Positions 1 through 9,088 of a stretch of DNA of 45,191 nt are shown here, one piece after another (position 1 is the first letter of the stretch; every line of letters starts with the position of its first letter). Below the pieces are notes generated by a model. That model was given only the letters and a program-made list of their open reading frames with translations. It was not told the origin of the DNA and made no database searches. Origin of the DNA: DATKQI01 sp035532755 (GTDB lineage Bacteria; Pseudomonadota; Alphaproteobacteria; Acetobacterales; Acetobacteraceae). The stretch spans positions 1 through 45,191 of the forward strand of contig DATKQI010000103.1 of NCBI GenBank assembly GCA_035532755.1, in the 5' to 3' direction. A program made the position numbers and the translations under genes.

Positions 1-2809
1 CGGCCTGACCAGCGGCGCCATCGCCATTCCCGGCGCGCTGTCCGCCCCGGTGCTGGCGCTGGATGCGACCGCGGGCGGCATCGGCGGTGCCGGCCGGCTG
101 GCCGGATTGGGCGGCACCGCCGCCGCCACCCTGGGGGCTGCCGCCAGCAATGGCATCAGCCTGACCAACGCCGCCAATGCGATCGGCACCCTCACCGCCC
201 TGACCGGCGGCAGCGGCGATGTGGTGCTGGCCAACGGCACCGCGCTCAGCGTCAACGGCACGGTCTCCGGCAGCAACGTCACGCTCGACAATGCCGGCGC
301 GATCACGCTGGCTTCCGGCAGCGTGGTGACGGCCGGGGTGCTCGGGCTCACCGCCCTTGCCGGCAATATCAGCGAAGGCGCGGGCTTCACGATCCGGACG
401 GGGATGCTGAACGGCAGTGCGCAGACGGGCATCAGTCTGACCAGCGCGAGCAATGCGATCAACGCCCTGGGCAACCTGTCCGGTGGCAGCGGCGATGTGG
501 CGCTGGCCAACGGCACCGCGCTCAGCGTGGATGGTTCGGTCTCCGGCAGCAACATCACGCTCGCCAATGCCGGCGCGATCACGCTTGCGGGCGGCGGGGC
601 ACTGCTCACCGGCGGCGCCGGCACGCTCGCGCTGGCGACCAGCAATGGCGGGATCGCCGAGCAGACGGGCTTCACCATCAATGCCGGCACCCTGACCTCC
701 GACGGCACCACGACGCAGGGCGCGTTCGCGCTCGGCCAGGGCAGCAACACCATCACGAGCCTGGGCGCGATCGCCAGCACCGGCGGGTTCAGCCTGACCG
801 ATCAGCGCAGCCTGACGGTGGCCGGGACGGTGACCGACAACACCGGGATCACCATTGCCCTGACCAATGGCGACCTCACCATCGGCGATGCGGCGCAAAG
901 CCTTGGCGGGCGTCTGGCGAGCAGCCAGACGGTAGCGCTAACATTGCCTGGCGCCCTCACCGAGGCGACCGGCCTGGGCAGCCTGCAAGCCGGAGTGCTG
1001 ATCGGACAGGCGAACAGCGCGCAGCTGACCCAGACCAACACGGTCGCCACGCTCGGCAGCTTCAGCGCACCGAACGGATTCAGCCTGAACGACACCGGCC
1101 CGCTCGCCGTGGCGGGTGCGGTGGACGGTGGCACCGGGCTCAGCCTCACCACCACCGGCGACCTCACGTTCGGGGCCGACGCGACGGGCTCGACCATGGT
1201 GCTGAATGCCGGCGGCAATCTCGCGCAGACCGGCGGGACGATCACGGCCGCGCTGCTGCTGGGCCACGCACAGAGCGTGACGCTGCCGCAGCAGAACCGC
1301 ATCGCCACGCTGGGCGGCTTCACCGCCGCCAACAACTTCACGCTGACGGATGCGAACACGCTGACCCTGGCCGGGCCGCTGTCCGCCGGCGGCCCGGCTG
1401 TGCTCGCGGCACCGGCGCTGATCCTGAGCGGGGCCGTGAACGCACCCTCGATCGACCTGCTGGCAGCCGACATCACCGAGCCCGGCGGGTTGCTGACGAC
1501 CGCGCTGCTGACCGGACAGGGGCAGACGGTCAACCTCACCGATCAGAACCAGATCGCCACGCTCGGCAGCTTCACCGCGACCTCCGGCTTTGCGTTGACT
1601 GACGGGCGCACGTTGACCGTTACCGGCCCGCTGGCCAGCCCGCAGATCGCGCTGAACGTGACCGGGGACCTGCTGCTGCCGGGCGCGCTGCCGCAGGGCG
1701 GGGCGGTGGCGCTGAACGCGACCGGCACGATCACCGACACCGGGGAGTTGCAGGCAAGCACGCTGAGCGGCTCGGCCGCCGCTGCCAGCTTCACCGGGCC
1801 CGGTGGCGTGGGCACCCTTGATGCATTCACCACCACGGGCGATTTCACGCTGGACAATCTCGCCGATCTCGCCGGGCCGCTGTCGGCCGCGAACGCGACG
1901 GTGGACAGCCTCGGCAATCTCGCGATCACCGGCGATGTGAACGTGCCGGGCACGCTCATCCTCGATGCCGCGGGCACCATCATCCGTTCCGGCGGCGCCT
2001 TCAATGTGGGCGAGCTGACCGGGCAGGCGAATGCCGTCGCCAATTTCGGCTCTGCCGTGCAGCTCGCCGAGCTTGGTTCGTTCATCATGACCGGCAGCAC
2101 GTTCACCTTGTCGGACGCCCGCGCGCTGACCATTCTCGGCCCGATCGTCGCCGGGGAGATCGCGATCAGCGCGACCGGCACCCTCACGCTCAGCGGCAAC
2201 CTGTTCACGACCGGCCTGCCCCCGGGCCAGCAGGAAGGCGCGCAGCCAAGCCCGCCGGGCACGTTCTTCACCGTGCTGCCGGGCGCGGATGGCAAGGGCA
2301 GCTTCATCCAGACCGGTACCGTGTATATCAACCCCTCGTTCAACACGGCGGTCGCTGAATTCGGCGGGCCGGCGGCAGGCTATGCGGGCACGCCCGCCAC
2401 AGTCCGCATCGATCTGCCGTCGGCCGGCGGAGCGATCCAGTTCAACAACCTGGTCGCGCCGACGACCACGCTGATCATCAACCCGGGGGCCGGGCAGGCC
2501 ACCGGCACGATCAACGTGGCGAACCTCATCGCGCTCGCCCTGCCCGGCAGCACCGGCGGCAGCACGCTGACCGGCATGGTGGGCGGCTTCGCCGGTGTCG
2601 CCGCTGCAGGCATATCGACGATCACCCCGCTGCCGCTGAACCAGTTCCGCATCAATTCCTGCCCGATCATGTCGGTCAACTGCGTGGTGCTGCCGCTGGA
2701 GGCGGTGCCGTCTTCCAACCCGATCGACAATCTCGATTTCGGCACGACGCGGCGGCGGCGGCGCGACCGCTATCTGCAACTGCCGAACGTTTCGGCCCAG
2801 GATTACTGA
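1..2809 (+). CDS. Filamentous-haemagglutinin-like adhesin, C-terminal part (5' end outside window)
   Basis: The reading frame is open from the first complete codon at position 2, so the start lies upstream; about 935 residues are visible. The protein is rich in Gly, Ala, Thr, Leu and Asn and almost free of Cys. It consists of repeats typical of a right-handed beta-helix surface protein of the two-partner-secretion (TpsA) or haemagglutinin type. Two copies of a 92-residue unit (LANGTALSV...GSN.TL..AGAITL) occupy about 147-590. Six copies of a shorter unit built on (N)xxATLGSF...F.L.D...L.V.GP follow from about 750 to 2150. The C-terminus has two Cys (NSCPIMSVNC) and a basic RRRRR stretch before the stop, with no visible autotransporter barrel. 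Secretion would therefore need a TpsB partner, which is not in the window. Role as a surface adhesin or filament is inferred from architecture; substrate or receptor is unknown. The stop lies 2 nt before the next gene. Confidence 0.8.
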   Translation, partial: GLTSGAIAIPGALSAPVLALDATAGGIGGAGRLAGLGGTAAATLGAAASNGISLTNAANAIGTLTALTGGSGDVVLANGTALSVNGTVSGSNVTLDNAGAITLASGSVVTAGVLGLTALAGNISEGAGFTIRTGMLNGSAQTGISLTSASNAINALGNLSGGSGDVALANGTALSVDGSVSGSNITLANAGAITLAGGGALLTGGAGTLALATSNGGIAEQTGFTINAGTLTSDGTTTQGAFALGQGSNTITSLGAIASTGGFSLTDQRSLTVAGTVTDNTGITIALTNGDLTIGDAAQSLGGRLASSQTVALTLPGALTEATGLGSLQAGVLIGQANSAQLTQTNTVATLGSFSAPNGFSLNDTGPLAVAGAVDGGTGLSLTTTGDLTFGADATGSTMVLNAGGNLAQTGGTITAALLLGHAQSVTLPQQNRIATLGGFTAANNFTLTDANTLTLAGPLSAGGPAVLAAPALILSGAVNAPSIDLLAADITEPGGLLTTALLTGQGQTVNLTDQNQIATLGSFTATSGFALTDGRTLTVTGPLASPQIALNVTGDLLLPGALPQGGAVALNATGTITDTGELQASTLSGSAAAASFTGPGGVGTLDAFTTTGDFTLDNLADLAGPLSAANATVDSLGNLAITGDVNVPGTLILDAAGTIIRSGGAFNVGELTGQANAVANFGSAVQLAELGSFIMTGSTFTLSDARALTILGPIVAGEIAISATGTLTLSGNLFTTGLPPGQQEGAQPSPPGTFFTVLPGADGKGSFIQTGTVYINPSFNTAVAEFGGPAAGYAGTPATVRIDLPSAGGAIQFNNLVAPTTTLIINPGAGQATGTINVANLIALALPGSTGGSTLTGMVGGFAGVAAAGISTITPLPLNQFRINSCPIMSVNCVVLPLEAVPSSNPIDNLDFGTTRRRRRDRYLQLPNVSAQDY
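150..590 (+). repeat. Tandem 276-bp repeat inside the adhesin gene (two copies)
   Basis: The segments around 150-310 and 426-586 are near-identical at exactly 276 bp spacing (92 codons). For example, the GGCAGCGGCGATGTG motif at 209 recurs at 485. The encoded peptide LANGTALSV.G.VSGSN is repeated. The period is a multiple of three, so copy-number change would keep the frame. This is a beta-helix coil unit rather than a mobile repeat. Confidence 0.8.
750..2150 (+). repeat. Degenerate ~85-residue protein repeats in the adhesin (six copies)
   Basis: The translated protein shows six diverged copies of a motif of the form N-x-(I/V)-A-T-L-G-S-F-x-A-x-x-x-F-x-L-x-D-x-x-x-L-x-V-x-G-P. They begin near nucleotides 750, 1036, 1294, 1549, 1815 and 2045. 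Spacing is about 80-95 codons and conservation is at protein level only, indicating older duplications than the 276-bp pair. Confidence 0.65.
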
Positions 2810-2811
2810 CG

Positions 2812-5800
2812 GTGCGCCCGGTGCCGATGCTTTCCGCCCTGCGGTTCCTGCCGTTTCTGGCCATCCTGGCTGCCTGCGCCGTGCCGCCGCCGAGCGCCTA
2901 TGTGGGCGGCACGGGGCATGCGGTGTCGGAGAAAGTGATCTCCGTGGGCAAGAACGCGGCGGGGGAAGCCTGCACCGAGCAGGCTGCCGGCAACGGCGCC
3001 GATATCTATTGCGGCACCTGGAGCCAGCCCAGCGCGCGCGTGCGCCCCGGGCCGGCCACCACGCCGGCCGCGCTCGCAGCACTCGCCACCTCGGGCACAT
3101 GGCGGGTCGGGCTGAATGCGCTGTATTCCTGCGGGCCGCCGAACACCACCGCCATTCTTGGCAATCAGCAGGTGGCGCTGCTGCAATGCACGCAACTGGT
3201 TGGCGGCTGGCCGCACGTGGCGATGGTAGCCGATGTGGGTGGACGGGCGTGGTACGCCGATGGCGTGCTGCCGGCGCTGCCGGTGATCGAGCGCACCATC
3301 GGCGTGCTGTCCGGCCGGGTGTCCCCGCAGGCCGCTTCGGCGGTGGCGCAATCGGCGGCGGATGCGATGCTCGCCAACCGTCTCGCGGCCCAGGCATTCA
3401 GCTCGGGCGATGTGGGCCATTACGACGAGCTGATGCACCTGGGCACGCGAGCCAACCTGTCGGAGAACTTCGCCGCGGCGGAGACGGCGTTCCGCGCCGC
3501 GCTCGCCCTGCAGCAGAAGGCGCTGGGAGCAGACAACCCCAACACGGTCGGGCCGCTCACCTACCTTGCCTTGCAAATCTCCGACCAGGGCCGCTACGCG
3601 GAGGCCGACCGGCTGTTCGCGCAGGCTGGAAAGCTCGTGAAGGGCGCGGCCGATCCCACCGCCGCAGCGCGCCTGCTGCATTACCGCGCGCTCGACGCGC
3701 TGAACCAGCATGACCTGCCGAAAGCGCTGCGCCTGCTGCGCCGGGCGGAAGCAGCCTATGTCTCCATGGTGCCGGCCAGCGCGCTGCACGCCCGGCCCGC
3801 GCCGGTGGCGAACGGGCTGATCGCCAGCCATGGCGCGGCCGGCACGCTGGCGGAGATGCTCACCCGCCAGGACCTGCTGACGGACCCGGCAACACAGACC
3901 GCGCTGCTCGGCGTGATCGAAACGCGCCGCTATGAGGCGATCGTGCTGCGCGACATGGGCAAGGCGCGCCAGAGCGAGGCGGCGATCCGGTCGGCCCAGC
4001 AGGTCGCCAGCGCGAACGACCTGACGCCGCCGATCCTGTCCGCCCGGCTGTACCGCACGGCGGCCACCACCGACGCGAGGCTCGGCCGGGAGGGGGCTGC
4101 CAACAGCAACCTTGCCGAGGCGGTCAGCAACTTCACCATGGCCCTGCCCGGCACGCGACCGATCGCGGACACGCAACTGCTGCGCGCGGCGGTGCTCGCA
4201 CGCACCGGCAGGCTGGCGGCGGCGCTTGCGACCTGCCAATCCGCCATCGGCCTGCTGCAGGAGCTGAAGGTCGGCACGAGCGCGAACCTGCTGTTCCCCT
4301 GCCTTGGCATCTATGCCGGCGCGGCCGGACAGGACCCGAAGCGGCGGCAGGCGCTGCTGGCGGAGATGTTCGACGCCGCGCAGCTTGCCCAGGGCGGCGT
4401 GACCAGCCAGCAGATCGCTCAGGCCACGGCCCGGCTGTCGGCCAATGCCTCCGACCCGAAGGTGGCGGCGGCCATCCGCCGCCGGCAGGATGCGAGCGCA
4501 CGGCTTGCCGACCTGTTCCGCGCACGCGACCAGGCCGCGCAAAGCCGCGCCAAGGGCGGCCAGGGGCCCGCGCCCACGATGAGCCCGGCCGAGCTCGACA
4601 AGCAGATCGCCGCCGCGCAGGTGAATCTCTCGCAGGCCGACGCGGCATTGCAGGCTGCGGCGCCCAACTATGGCCAGCTTGTGCAGCAGGTTGCGCCGGC
4701 GAGCCAGGTGTTCGCCGCATTGCGGCCGAACGAGGCGTTCGTGGACATCACGCTGGGACCGACGGGCGGATGGAGCTTCCTGCTGCACGCGGGGAAGATC
4801 GCCGTCGCGCCGGTGCCGGCAGGGTTGCCGCAGATGGAAAAACTCGTCGAGCGGGTGCGCGCCACCGTGGAGCCGACGACGACGCAACTGCCCGTGTTCG
4901 ACATGCACGATGCCTACACGATCTATGCCGATACCCTGGGCAAGCTCGCGCCGCGCATGAAGGGGGTGAACGCGCTGGTGGTGGCGCCGACGGGCCCGCT
5001 GCTGTCCCTGCCCTTCGGCATGCTGCCGACCGCGCCGGCGAGCCCGACGGATCTGGCAGGCGCGCCCTGGCTGATCCGCAGGATGACGGTCGCGCACGTA
5101 CCGGCGGCGGCCAACTTCGTCTCGCTGCGCAAGGTTGCCGGCACGTCGCGCGCGACACAGCCCTGGTTCGGCTTCGGCGATTTCCGCCCGGTCACGCTTG
5201 CCCAGGCCGAGAGCAGCTTTCCCGGCGCCACCTGCAAGGACAGTGCGCAACTGTTCGCCGATCTGCCGCATCTGCCGTTCGCCACCCGCGAGCTGGCGGC
5301 CGCGCGCGCGATCCTGGGTGCCTCGCCACGGGACGAGCTGCTGGGGCCGGCGTTCACCGCGAAGGCGGTGCTGGCCGCCAACCTGAAGAATTTCCGCATC
5401 CTGCATTTCGCGACCCACGCGCTGCTGCCGACCGATCTTCGCTGCGCGAGCCAGCCCGCCATCGTCACCTCCGACCCCGCAGGCGCGAAGAATGCCGCCG
5501 GGGCGATGCTGACCGCCGCCCAGGTGACCGGCATGCATCTCGATGCGGATCTGGTGATCCTGTCCGCGTGCAACACCGGCGGGCCGAGCGGAAAGACGGC
5601 GGGTGAAAGCCTGTCCGGCCTCGCGCGCGCCTTCTTCTACGCCGGGGCGCGGGCGCTGCTGATCACCCACTGGTCGGTGAACGACCAGACAGCGGCTTAT
5701 CTGGTGGCCGATATGCTCAACCGGCTGCGTTCGGGGAAGGATGGCGGCGTGGCCGGCGCGCTGCGCGCCACCCAGCTTGCCTTCCTCGACCAGGCCGGGC

Positions 5801-5928
5801 ACGGGCTGCCGGCGGAGCTTGCGCATCCGTTCTATTGGGCACCGTTCGCCCTGATCGGCGACGGCGGAAGTGCCGCGATGAAAACCGCATTCTTGCCCCC
5901 TGCGCCGCAACGCGCGGCCGGTCTATAA
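2812..5928 (+). CDS. TPR/CHAT-domain lipoprotein, caspase-like peptidase
   Basis: The 1038-residue product begins at GTG 2812 (a second start, ATG 2827, is equally possible). A lipoprotein signal follows, a hydrophobic stretch ending in the lipobox L19-A-A-C22, so the mature protein is predicted to be lipid-anchored outside the cytoplasm. Residues about 215-330 carry tetratricopeptide-like helices (AETAFRAALALQ, YAEADRLFAQA, PKALRLLRRAEAAY). The last 350 residues form a CHAT domain with the expected His in HFATHA (H869) and Cys in LSACNTG (C920), followed by the usual AGESLSGLARAFFYAGA and LITHW segments. CHAT domains are caspase-fold Cys peptidases; activity here is inferred from the intact His/Cys dyad. 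It starts 2 nt after the adhesin stop, so translational coupling is likely, and adhesin processing or anchoring is a reasonable guess. The substrate is not known. Confidence 0.85.
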   Translation: MRPVPMLSALRFLPFLAILAACAVPPPSAYVGGTGHAVSEKVISVGKNAAGEACTEQAAGNGADIYCGTWSQPSARVRPGPATTPAALAALATSGTWRVGLNALYSCGPPNTTAILGNQQVALLQCTQLVGGWPHVAMVADVGGRAWYADGVLPALPVIERTIGVLSGRVSPQAASAVAQSAADAMLANRLAAQAFSSGDVGHYDELMHLGTRANLSENFAAAETAFRAALALQQKALGADNPNTVGPLTYLALQISDQGRYAEADRLFAQAGKLVKGAADPTAAARLLHYRALDALNQHDLPKALRLLRRAEAAYVSMVPASALHARPAPVANGLIASHGAAGTLAEMLTRQDLLTDPATQTALLGVIETRRYEAIVLRDMGKARQSEAAIRSAQQVASANDLTPPILSARLYRTAATTDARLGREGAANSNLAEAVSNFTMALPGTRPIADTQLLRAAVLARTGRLAAALATCQSAIGLLQELKVGTSANLLFPCLGIYAGAAGQDPKRRQALLAEMFDAAQLAQGGVTSQQIAQATARLSANASDPKVAAAIRRRQDASARLADLFRARDQAAQSRAKGGQGPAPTMSPAELDKQIAAAQVNLSQADAALQAAAPNYGQLVQQVAPASQVFAALRPNEAFVDITLGPTGGWSFLLHAGKIAVAPVPAGLPQMEKLVERVRATVEPTTTQLPVFDMHDAYTIYADTLGKLAPRMKGVNALVVAPTGPLLSLPFGMLPTAPASPTDLAGAPWLIRRMTVAHVPAAANFVSLRKVAGTSRATQPWFGFGDFRPVTLAQAESSFPGATCKDSAQLFADLPHLPFATRELAAARAILGASPRDELLGPAFTAKAVLAANLKNFRILHFATHALLPTDLRCASQPAIVTSDPAGAKNAAGAMLTAAQVTGMHLDADLVILSACNTGGPSGKTAGESLSGLARAFFYAGARALLITHWSVNDQTAAYLVADMLNRLRSGKDGGVAGALRATQLAFLDQAGHGLPAELAHPFYWAPFALIGDGGSAAMKTAFLPPAPQRAAGL

Positions 5929-5961
5929 GCGAGAGAGAACGGAAGCGGCGAAGGCCTCGGC

Positions 5962-8046
5962 ATGGCAGACGACAGGCTCGGCAAATACGAACTCCGCGGC
6001 ACATTGGGCCGGGGTGCGATGGGCACGGTGTACGACGGGTGGGACCCGGCCATCGCCCGGCGCGTGGCGATCAAGACCGTGCGCCTGCCCGACGCCACGG
6101 ATGCTGAAGCCCAGGACGAGCTGGCCCGCTTCAAGCGGGAGGCGCAGGCCGCCGGCCGGCTGTCCCATCCCAACATCGTCGGTGTGTTCGACTACGGCGA
6201 GACCGACCAGATCGCCTATATCGTGATGGAATTCGTCGATGGCGATTCGCTGAAGTCCCTGCTCGACAAGCAGGAGCGGTTCGCGGTGCCGGAGACGGTG
6301 CGCGTGATGGAGGAGCTGCTCGCCGGGCTGCAGTTCAGCCATGAGCGCGGCGTGGTGCACCGGGACATCAAGCCGGCCAACGTGATGATGACGCGCGACG
6401 GACGCGTGAAGATCGCCGATTTCGGCATCGCCCGCATCGAGAGCAGCAGCATGACCCAGGCCGGCACGGTGCTGGGCACCCCGGCCTACATGTCTCCCGA
6501 GCAGTTCATGGGCCAGACCGTGGATGCGCGCACGGACATCTATTCATCCGGCGTGCTGCTGTACCAGTTGCTGACCGGGGAGCGCCCGTTCGAGGGCAGC
6601 ATGAGCGCGATCATGCACAAGGCGCTCAATACCGAACCGCCACGACCCTCCGACCTGTCGGTGACCGCCCCGCCCGCGTTCGATGCGGTGGTGCGCCGGG
6701 CGATGGCGCGACGGCCGGAGGAACGCTTCGCCACCGCCGCCGACTTCGCCCAGGCGCTGCGCCAGGCCCTTGTGGCGCCGGCGATGCCGGGAGGATTGGC
6801 CGCCTTGGAGCCGGCGGATGCCGAGGCGACGATCATTTCCACCACGCGCGGCGCGCCCGCCCGCCCGGCAGCCACACCGGCGGCACCCCCGGTCGCGGAG
6901 GCGGAACCACGCAGCCGCACGCCGTTGATCGCGGGCATGGCCGTCGTCGTGTTGCTGGTGCTGGGCGGCGGTGGATGGTACCTGTTCGGCCGCAACCCGC
7001 CGGCCCCGACCGCCGTGACCGGACCGGCGACCACCGGGCAGAAGACGGCGAAGGCAAAACCGGCCGGGACGGGAGCGGCCGCGAAGCCAGCGGCGACAGC
7101 CGGCAGCACGAGCCAGACAGCGAGCAACCAGCCCGGCCCGGCGCCCGCCGCAACTGCCCAGACAGCACCAATCCAGACAGCACCGGCCCAGCCGCCTTCG
7201 GCAACTCCGCCGGTGACGGCCATCCCCGCACCGGCAAACGTTGCCCCGCCGACGGCCACGGCAGCCGCGCCTCCGGCCGCCGTTCCACCGCCGCCGGCGC
7301 CATTGCCCGCGCCCGCATTGCCCGCGCAGGCGGTTCCCGCACCGCCGCAGAAACTGGCGCTGATCCAGCCGCCGGCCGATCTGCGGCAGGCGATCTCCAG
7401 CGCGATCGCGCCGGTTTCCTGCACGCTGCTGCACGGGTCCTTGTCCGGCCCGCAGCAGGTGGCGCTGACCGGGTTGGCCGGCAGCGGCACACCCCTCTCG
7501 ACGCTTCACCGGGCATTGGGCAGCGCCGCGCCGAGCGCGGCGATCGACTGGCAGATTCACGATTTCACCGGCCCCTATTGCGCGGCGCTCGACGTGCTGC
7601 GCCCGCTCGCAGCGCCGTTCTCTGCCTCGACGCTCACGTTGCGGCTGGCAGGCGGCGCGACGGCGCTGCACAACAACCAGATGATCCGTCCGCGCGTCGT
7701 GATGCCGGGTTTCGCCGGCTGGCTACAGGTGGATTATCTCTCGCATGACGGATCGGTCGCGCATCTGTATCCAGCGGCCAACGATCCGGCGCGGCTGCTG
7801 GCAGCCGGCAGCGTGGTGAAGCTGGGCGACCCGGGATCGGCAAATCAATGGGCCGTCGGGCCGCCGTTCGGGCAGGACATGATCATCGCCGTGGCGTCAT
7901 CGCGGCCGCTGTTCCCGGCCGGCAAGATTGCGACCGATCCGACGGCCAAAACCTATCTTGCCGCACTTCAGGCGGCGATTGCCGCGGTGCAGGTGCAAAA
8001 GGGAAAGGTCGTTGGCAACGCACTGGTTCTCGATACCCTGCATTGA
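5962..8046 (+). CDS. ppkA: Transmembrane Ser/Thr protein kinase, PpkA/TagE-like, with DUF4384-like C-terminal domain
   Basis: The 694-residue protein has a Hanks-type kinase domain at about 1-270. Visible are the glycine loop LGRGAMG, ATP-binding K38 (VAIKTV), the catalytic loop HRDIKPAN with D135, DFG at 153-155 and the activation segment GTPAYMSPEQ. A single membrane span lies near 322-342. It is followed by a long Pro/Ala/Thr linker (about 345-470) and a C-terminal domain resembling DUF4384 (WLQVDYLSHDGSVAHLYP), which would be periplasmic. In T6SS threonine-phosphorylation pathways such kinases phosphorylate FHA or TssL proteins to trigger assembly. The FHA protein, PP2C phosphatase, TagF and TssL encoded in this window support that role. 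The gene is 33 nt downstream of the CHAT gene and probably cotranscribed with it. The periplasmic domain differs from the von Willebrand domain of Pseudomonas PpkA, so the input signal may differ. Confidence 0.87.
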   Translation: MADDRLGKYELRGTLGRGAMGTVYDGWDPAIARRVAIKTVRLPDATDAEAQDELARFKREAQAAGRLSHPNIVGVFDYGETDQIAYIVMEFVDGDSLKSLLDKQERFAVPETVRVMEELLAGLQFSHERGVVHRDIKPANVMMTRDGRVKIADFGIARIESSSMTQAGTVLGTPAYMSPEQFMGQTVDARTDIYSSGVLLYQLLTGERPFEGSMSAIMHKALNTEPPRPSDLSVTAPPAFDAVVRRAMARRPEERFATAADFAQALRQALVAPAMPGGLAALEPADAEATIISTTRGAPARPAATPAAPPVAEAEPRSRTPLIAGMAVVVLLVLGGGGWYLFGRNPPAPTAVTGPATTGQKTAKAKPAGTGAAAKPAATAGSTSQTASNQPGPAPAATAQTAPIQTAPAQPPSATPPVTAIPAPANVAPPTATAAAPPAAVPPPPAPLPAPALPAQAVPAPPQKLALIQPPADLRQAISSAIAPVSCTLLHGSLSGPQQVALTGLAGSGTPLSTLHRALGSAAPSAAIDWQIHDFTGPYCAALDVLRPLAAPFSASTLTLRLAGGATALHNNQMIRPRVVMPGFAGWLQVDYLSHDGSVAHLYPAANDPARLLAAGSVVKLGDPGSANQWAVGPPFGQDMIIAVASSRPLFPAGKIATDPTAKTYLAALQAAIAAVQVQKGKVVGNALVLDTLH

Positions 8047-8082
8047 CGCGGCCCGGCTGCCGGCCCTGGTCAGTGCCGTCGT

Positions 8083-9045
8083 TCAGCGCGCCAGTGCCCC
8101 GGGATTGATCGCACCATCCCTTAGCCAGCCGCGCGGCATGCCCTGACGAAAGGCGATCTGGAGCCGCGTGAGCGCGGCCTGCGTCATTCCCACCGCGGCG
8201 GCGGTGAAGAAGCGCGGGTCTGGCGTGAACATCGTGTAGGCCTGCATCTCGTTCATGATCAGGTCCGTCTCCGCCGGATCGTAATCCTCGGATGACAGGA
8301 AGCGGCGGTAATCCTGGCGCTGAGCGCGGGTGAGAACGGTCTGCCAGACATGCTTCACGTAGGCCGCATAGGCCGCGGACGTGAAATAGAAGCCGTGGGA
8401 AAGTTCGTGATGCAGGATCACCTTGCGCATGCCCGGCCCGACCTGCGCGGCGGGCTCTACCGCCGGGATGGTGATGATGGCGCCCGCAGTCCAGCCCGGG
8501 CGGGACAGCCAGCCGAGCTGGCGCATCAGCCGTCGCAGCCTCTGCTCCTCGGGGTTGAGACCGACATGGTCGCGCGCGGCCAGCCGGAAGAAACGCGCGA
8601 GATCAGCTGCACGGTAGTCGTGGCCGTAATAGTAGGTCGCGACCGTCGCATCGGCCGCCGTGATCGCGGCGGCCAGTTCGGCATCGGTCAGCACCCGGTC
8701 GCGTGGCAGGTTCTTCTTCTCGACCAGGGCTGCCACCCGATCGAGCATCAGCCCCTGCTGTTCAAGACCCGGAAAATCGAGCACGACCACCTTCGGATCG
8801 GGCGCGAAGCGGAAGACCGTGAGATGAACCGGGCGGTCTGCCAGGATCTGCGCTTCGGTCGCGGAGCGGATGGCGAATTCCGGCTTGCGGCCCGGCCGCA
8901 GGGCAAACCAAACCAGCACGGCAAGCACGGCAACAAGCAGAACGCCCGCCACCGCCATCCACTTGCCGGGCCGACGCGGCCCGGGTCGATTGAATCCGGA
9001 CCGCTTCAGCAGAACGGCCTCGTCGCTGTTCCCGGGCCTGCGCAC
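8083..9045 (-). CDS. Membrane-anchored HExxH zinc metallopeptidase-like protein
   Basis: The 320-residue product (GTG start at 9045) has a basic N-terminus and one membrane span at about 29-49, then a soluble domain predicted to face the periplasm. The zinc-binding motif H213-E-L-S-H217 lies in VILHHELSHGFYF. A second acidic candidate ligand, E266 in IMNEMQAY, lies 49 residues later, an arrangement typical of gluzincin-type peptidases. I do not recognise a named family. It lies 43 nt downstream of the OmpA-like gene on the same strand and converges with the kinase gene, whose stop is 36 nt away. Peptidoglycan or protein turnover around the secretion apparatus is possible but speculative. It has no T6SS targeting domain, so I do not call it an effector. 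Confidence 0.65.
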   Translation of the reverse strand: MRRPGNSDEAVLLKRSGFNRPGPRRPGKWMAVAGVLLVAVLAVLVWFALRPGRKPEFAIRSATEAQILADRPVHLTVFRFAPDPKVVVLDFPGLEQQGLMLDRVAALVEKKNLPRDRVLTDAELAAAITAADATVATYYYGHDYRAADLARFFRLAARDHVGLNPEEQRLRRLMRQLGWLSRPGWTAGAIITIPAVEPAAQVGPGMRKVILHHELSHGFYFTSAAYAAYVKHVWQTVLTRAQRQDYRRFLSSEDYDPAETDLIMNEMQAYTMFTPDPRFFTAAAVGMTQAALTRLQIAFRQGMPRGWLRDGAINPGALAR

Positions 9046-9088
9046 GGTCGCCCTGCAATTCCCGGCTACGACGAGATCCGGGCGACGA

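Noticed and set aside
150..2150. Repeats that might suggest a CRISPR array or mobile element
   Set aside because: The repeats are in frame, diverge as protein units and have no spacers or terminal inverted repeats; they are beta-helix coils of the adhesin.
938..3397. Minus-strand 819-codon open frame across the adhesin 3' end
   Set aside because: Arg/Pro/Ala-rich shadow crossing two real genes, with no recognisable motif or ribosome site.
2803..5910. Minus-strand 1035-codon open frame opposite the CHAT gene
   Set aside because: It mirrors the plus-strand gene codon for codon, is very rich in Arg, Gly and His with no domain, and is a GC-rich antisense shadow.
8083..9045. Metallopeptidase as a T6SS effector
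   Set aside because: It has an N-terminal membrane anchor, is not linked to vgrG or PAAR, and no immunity-like partner gene is seen.
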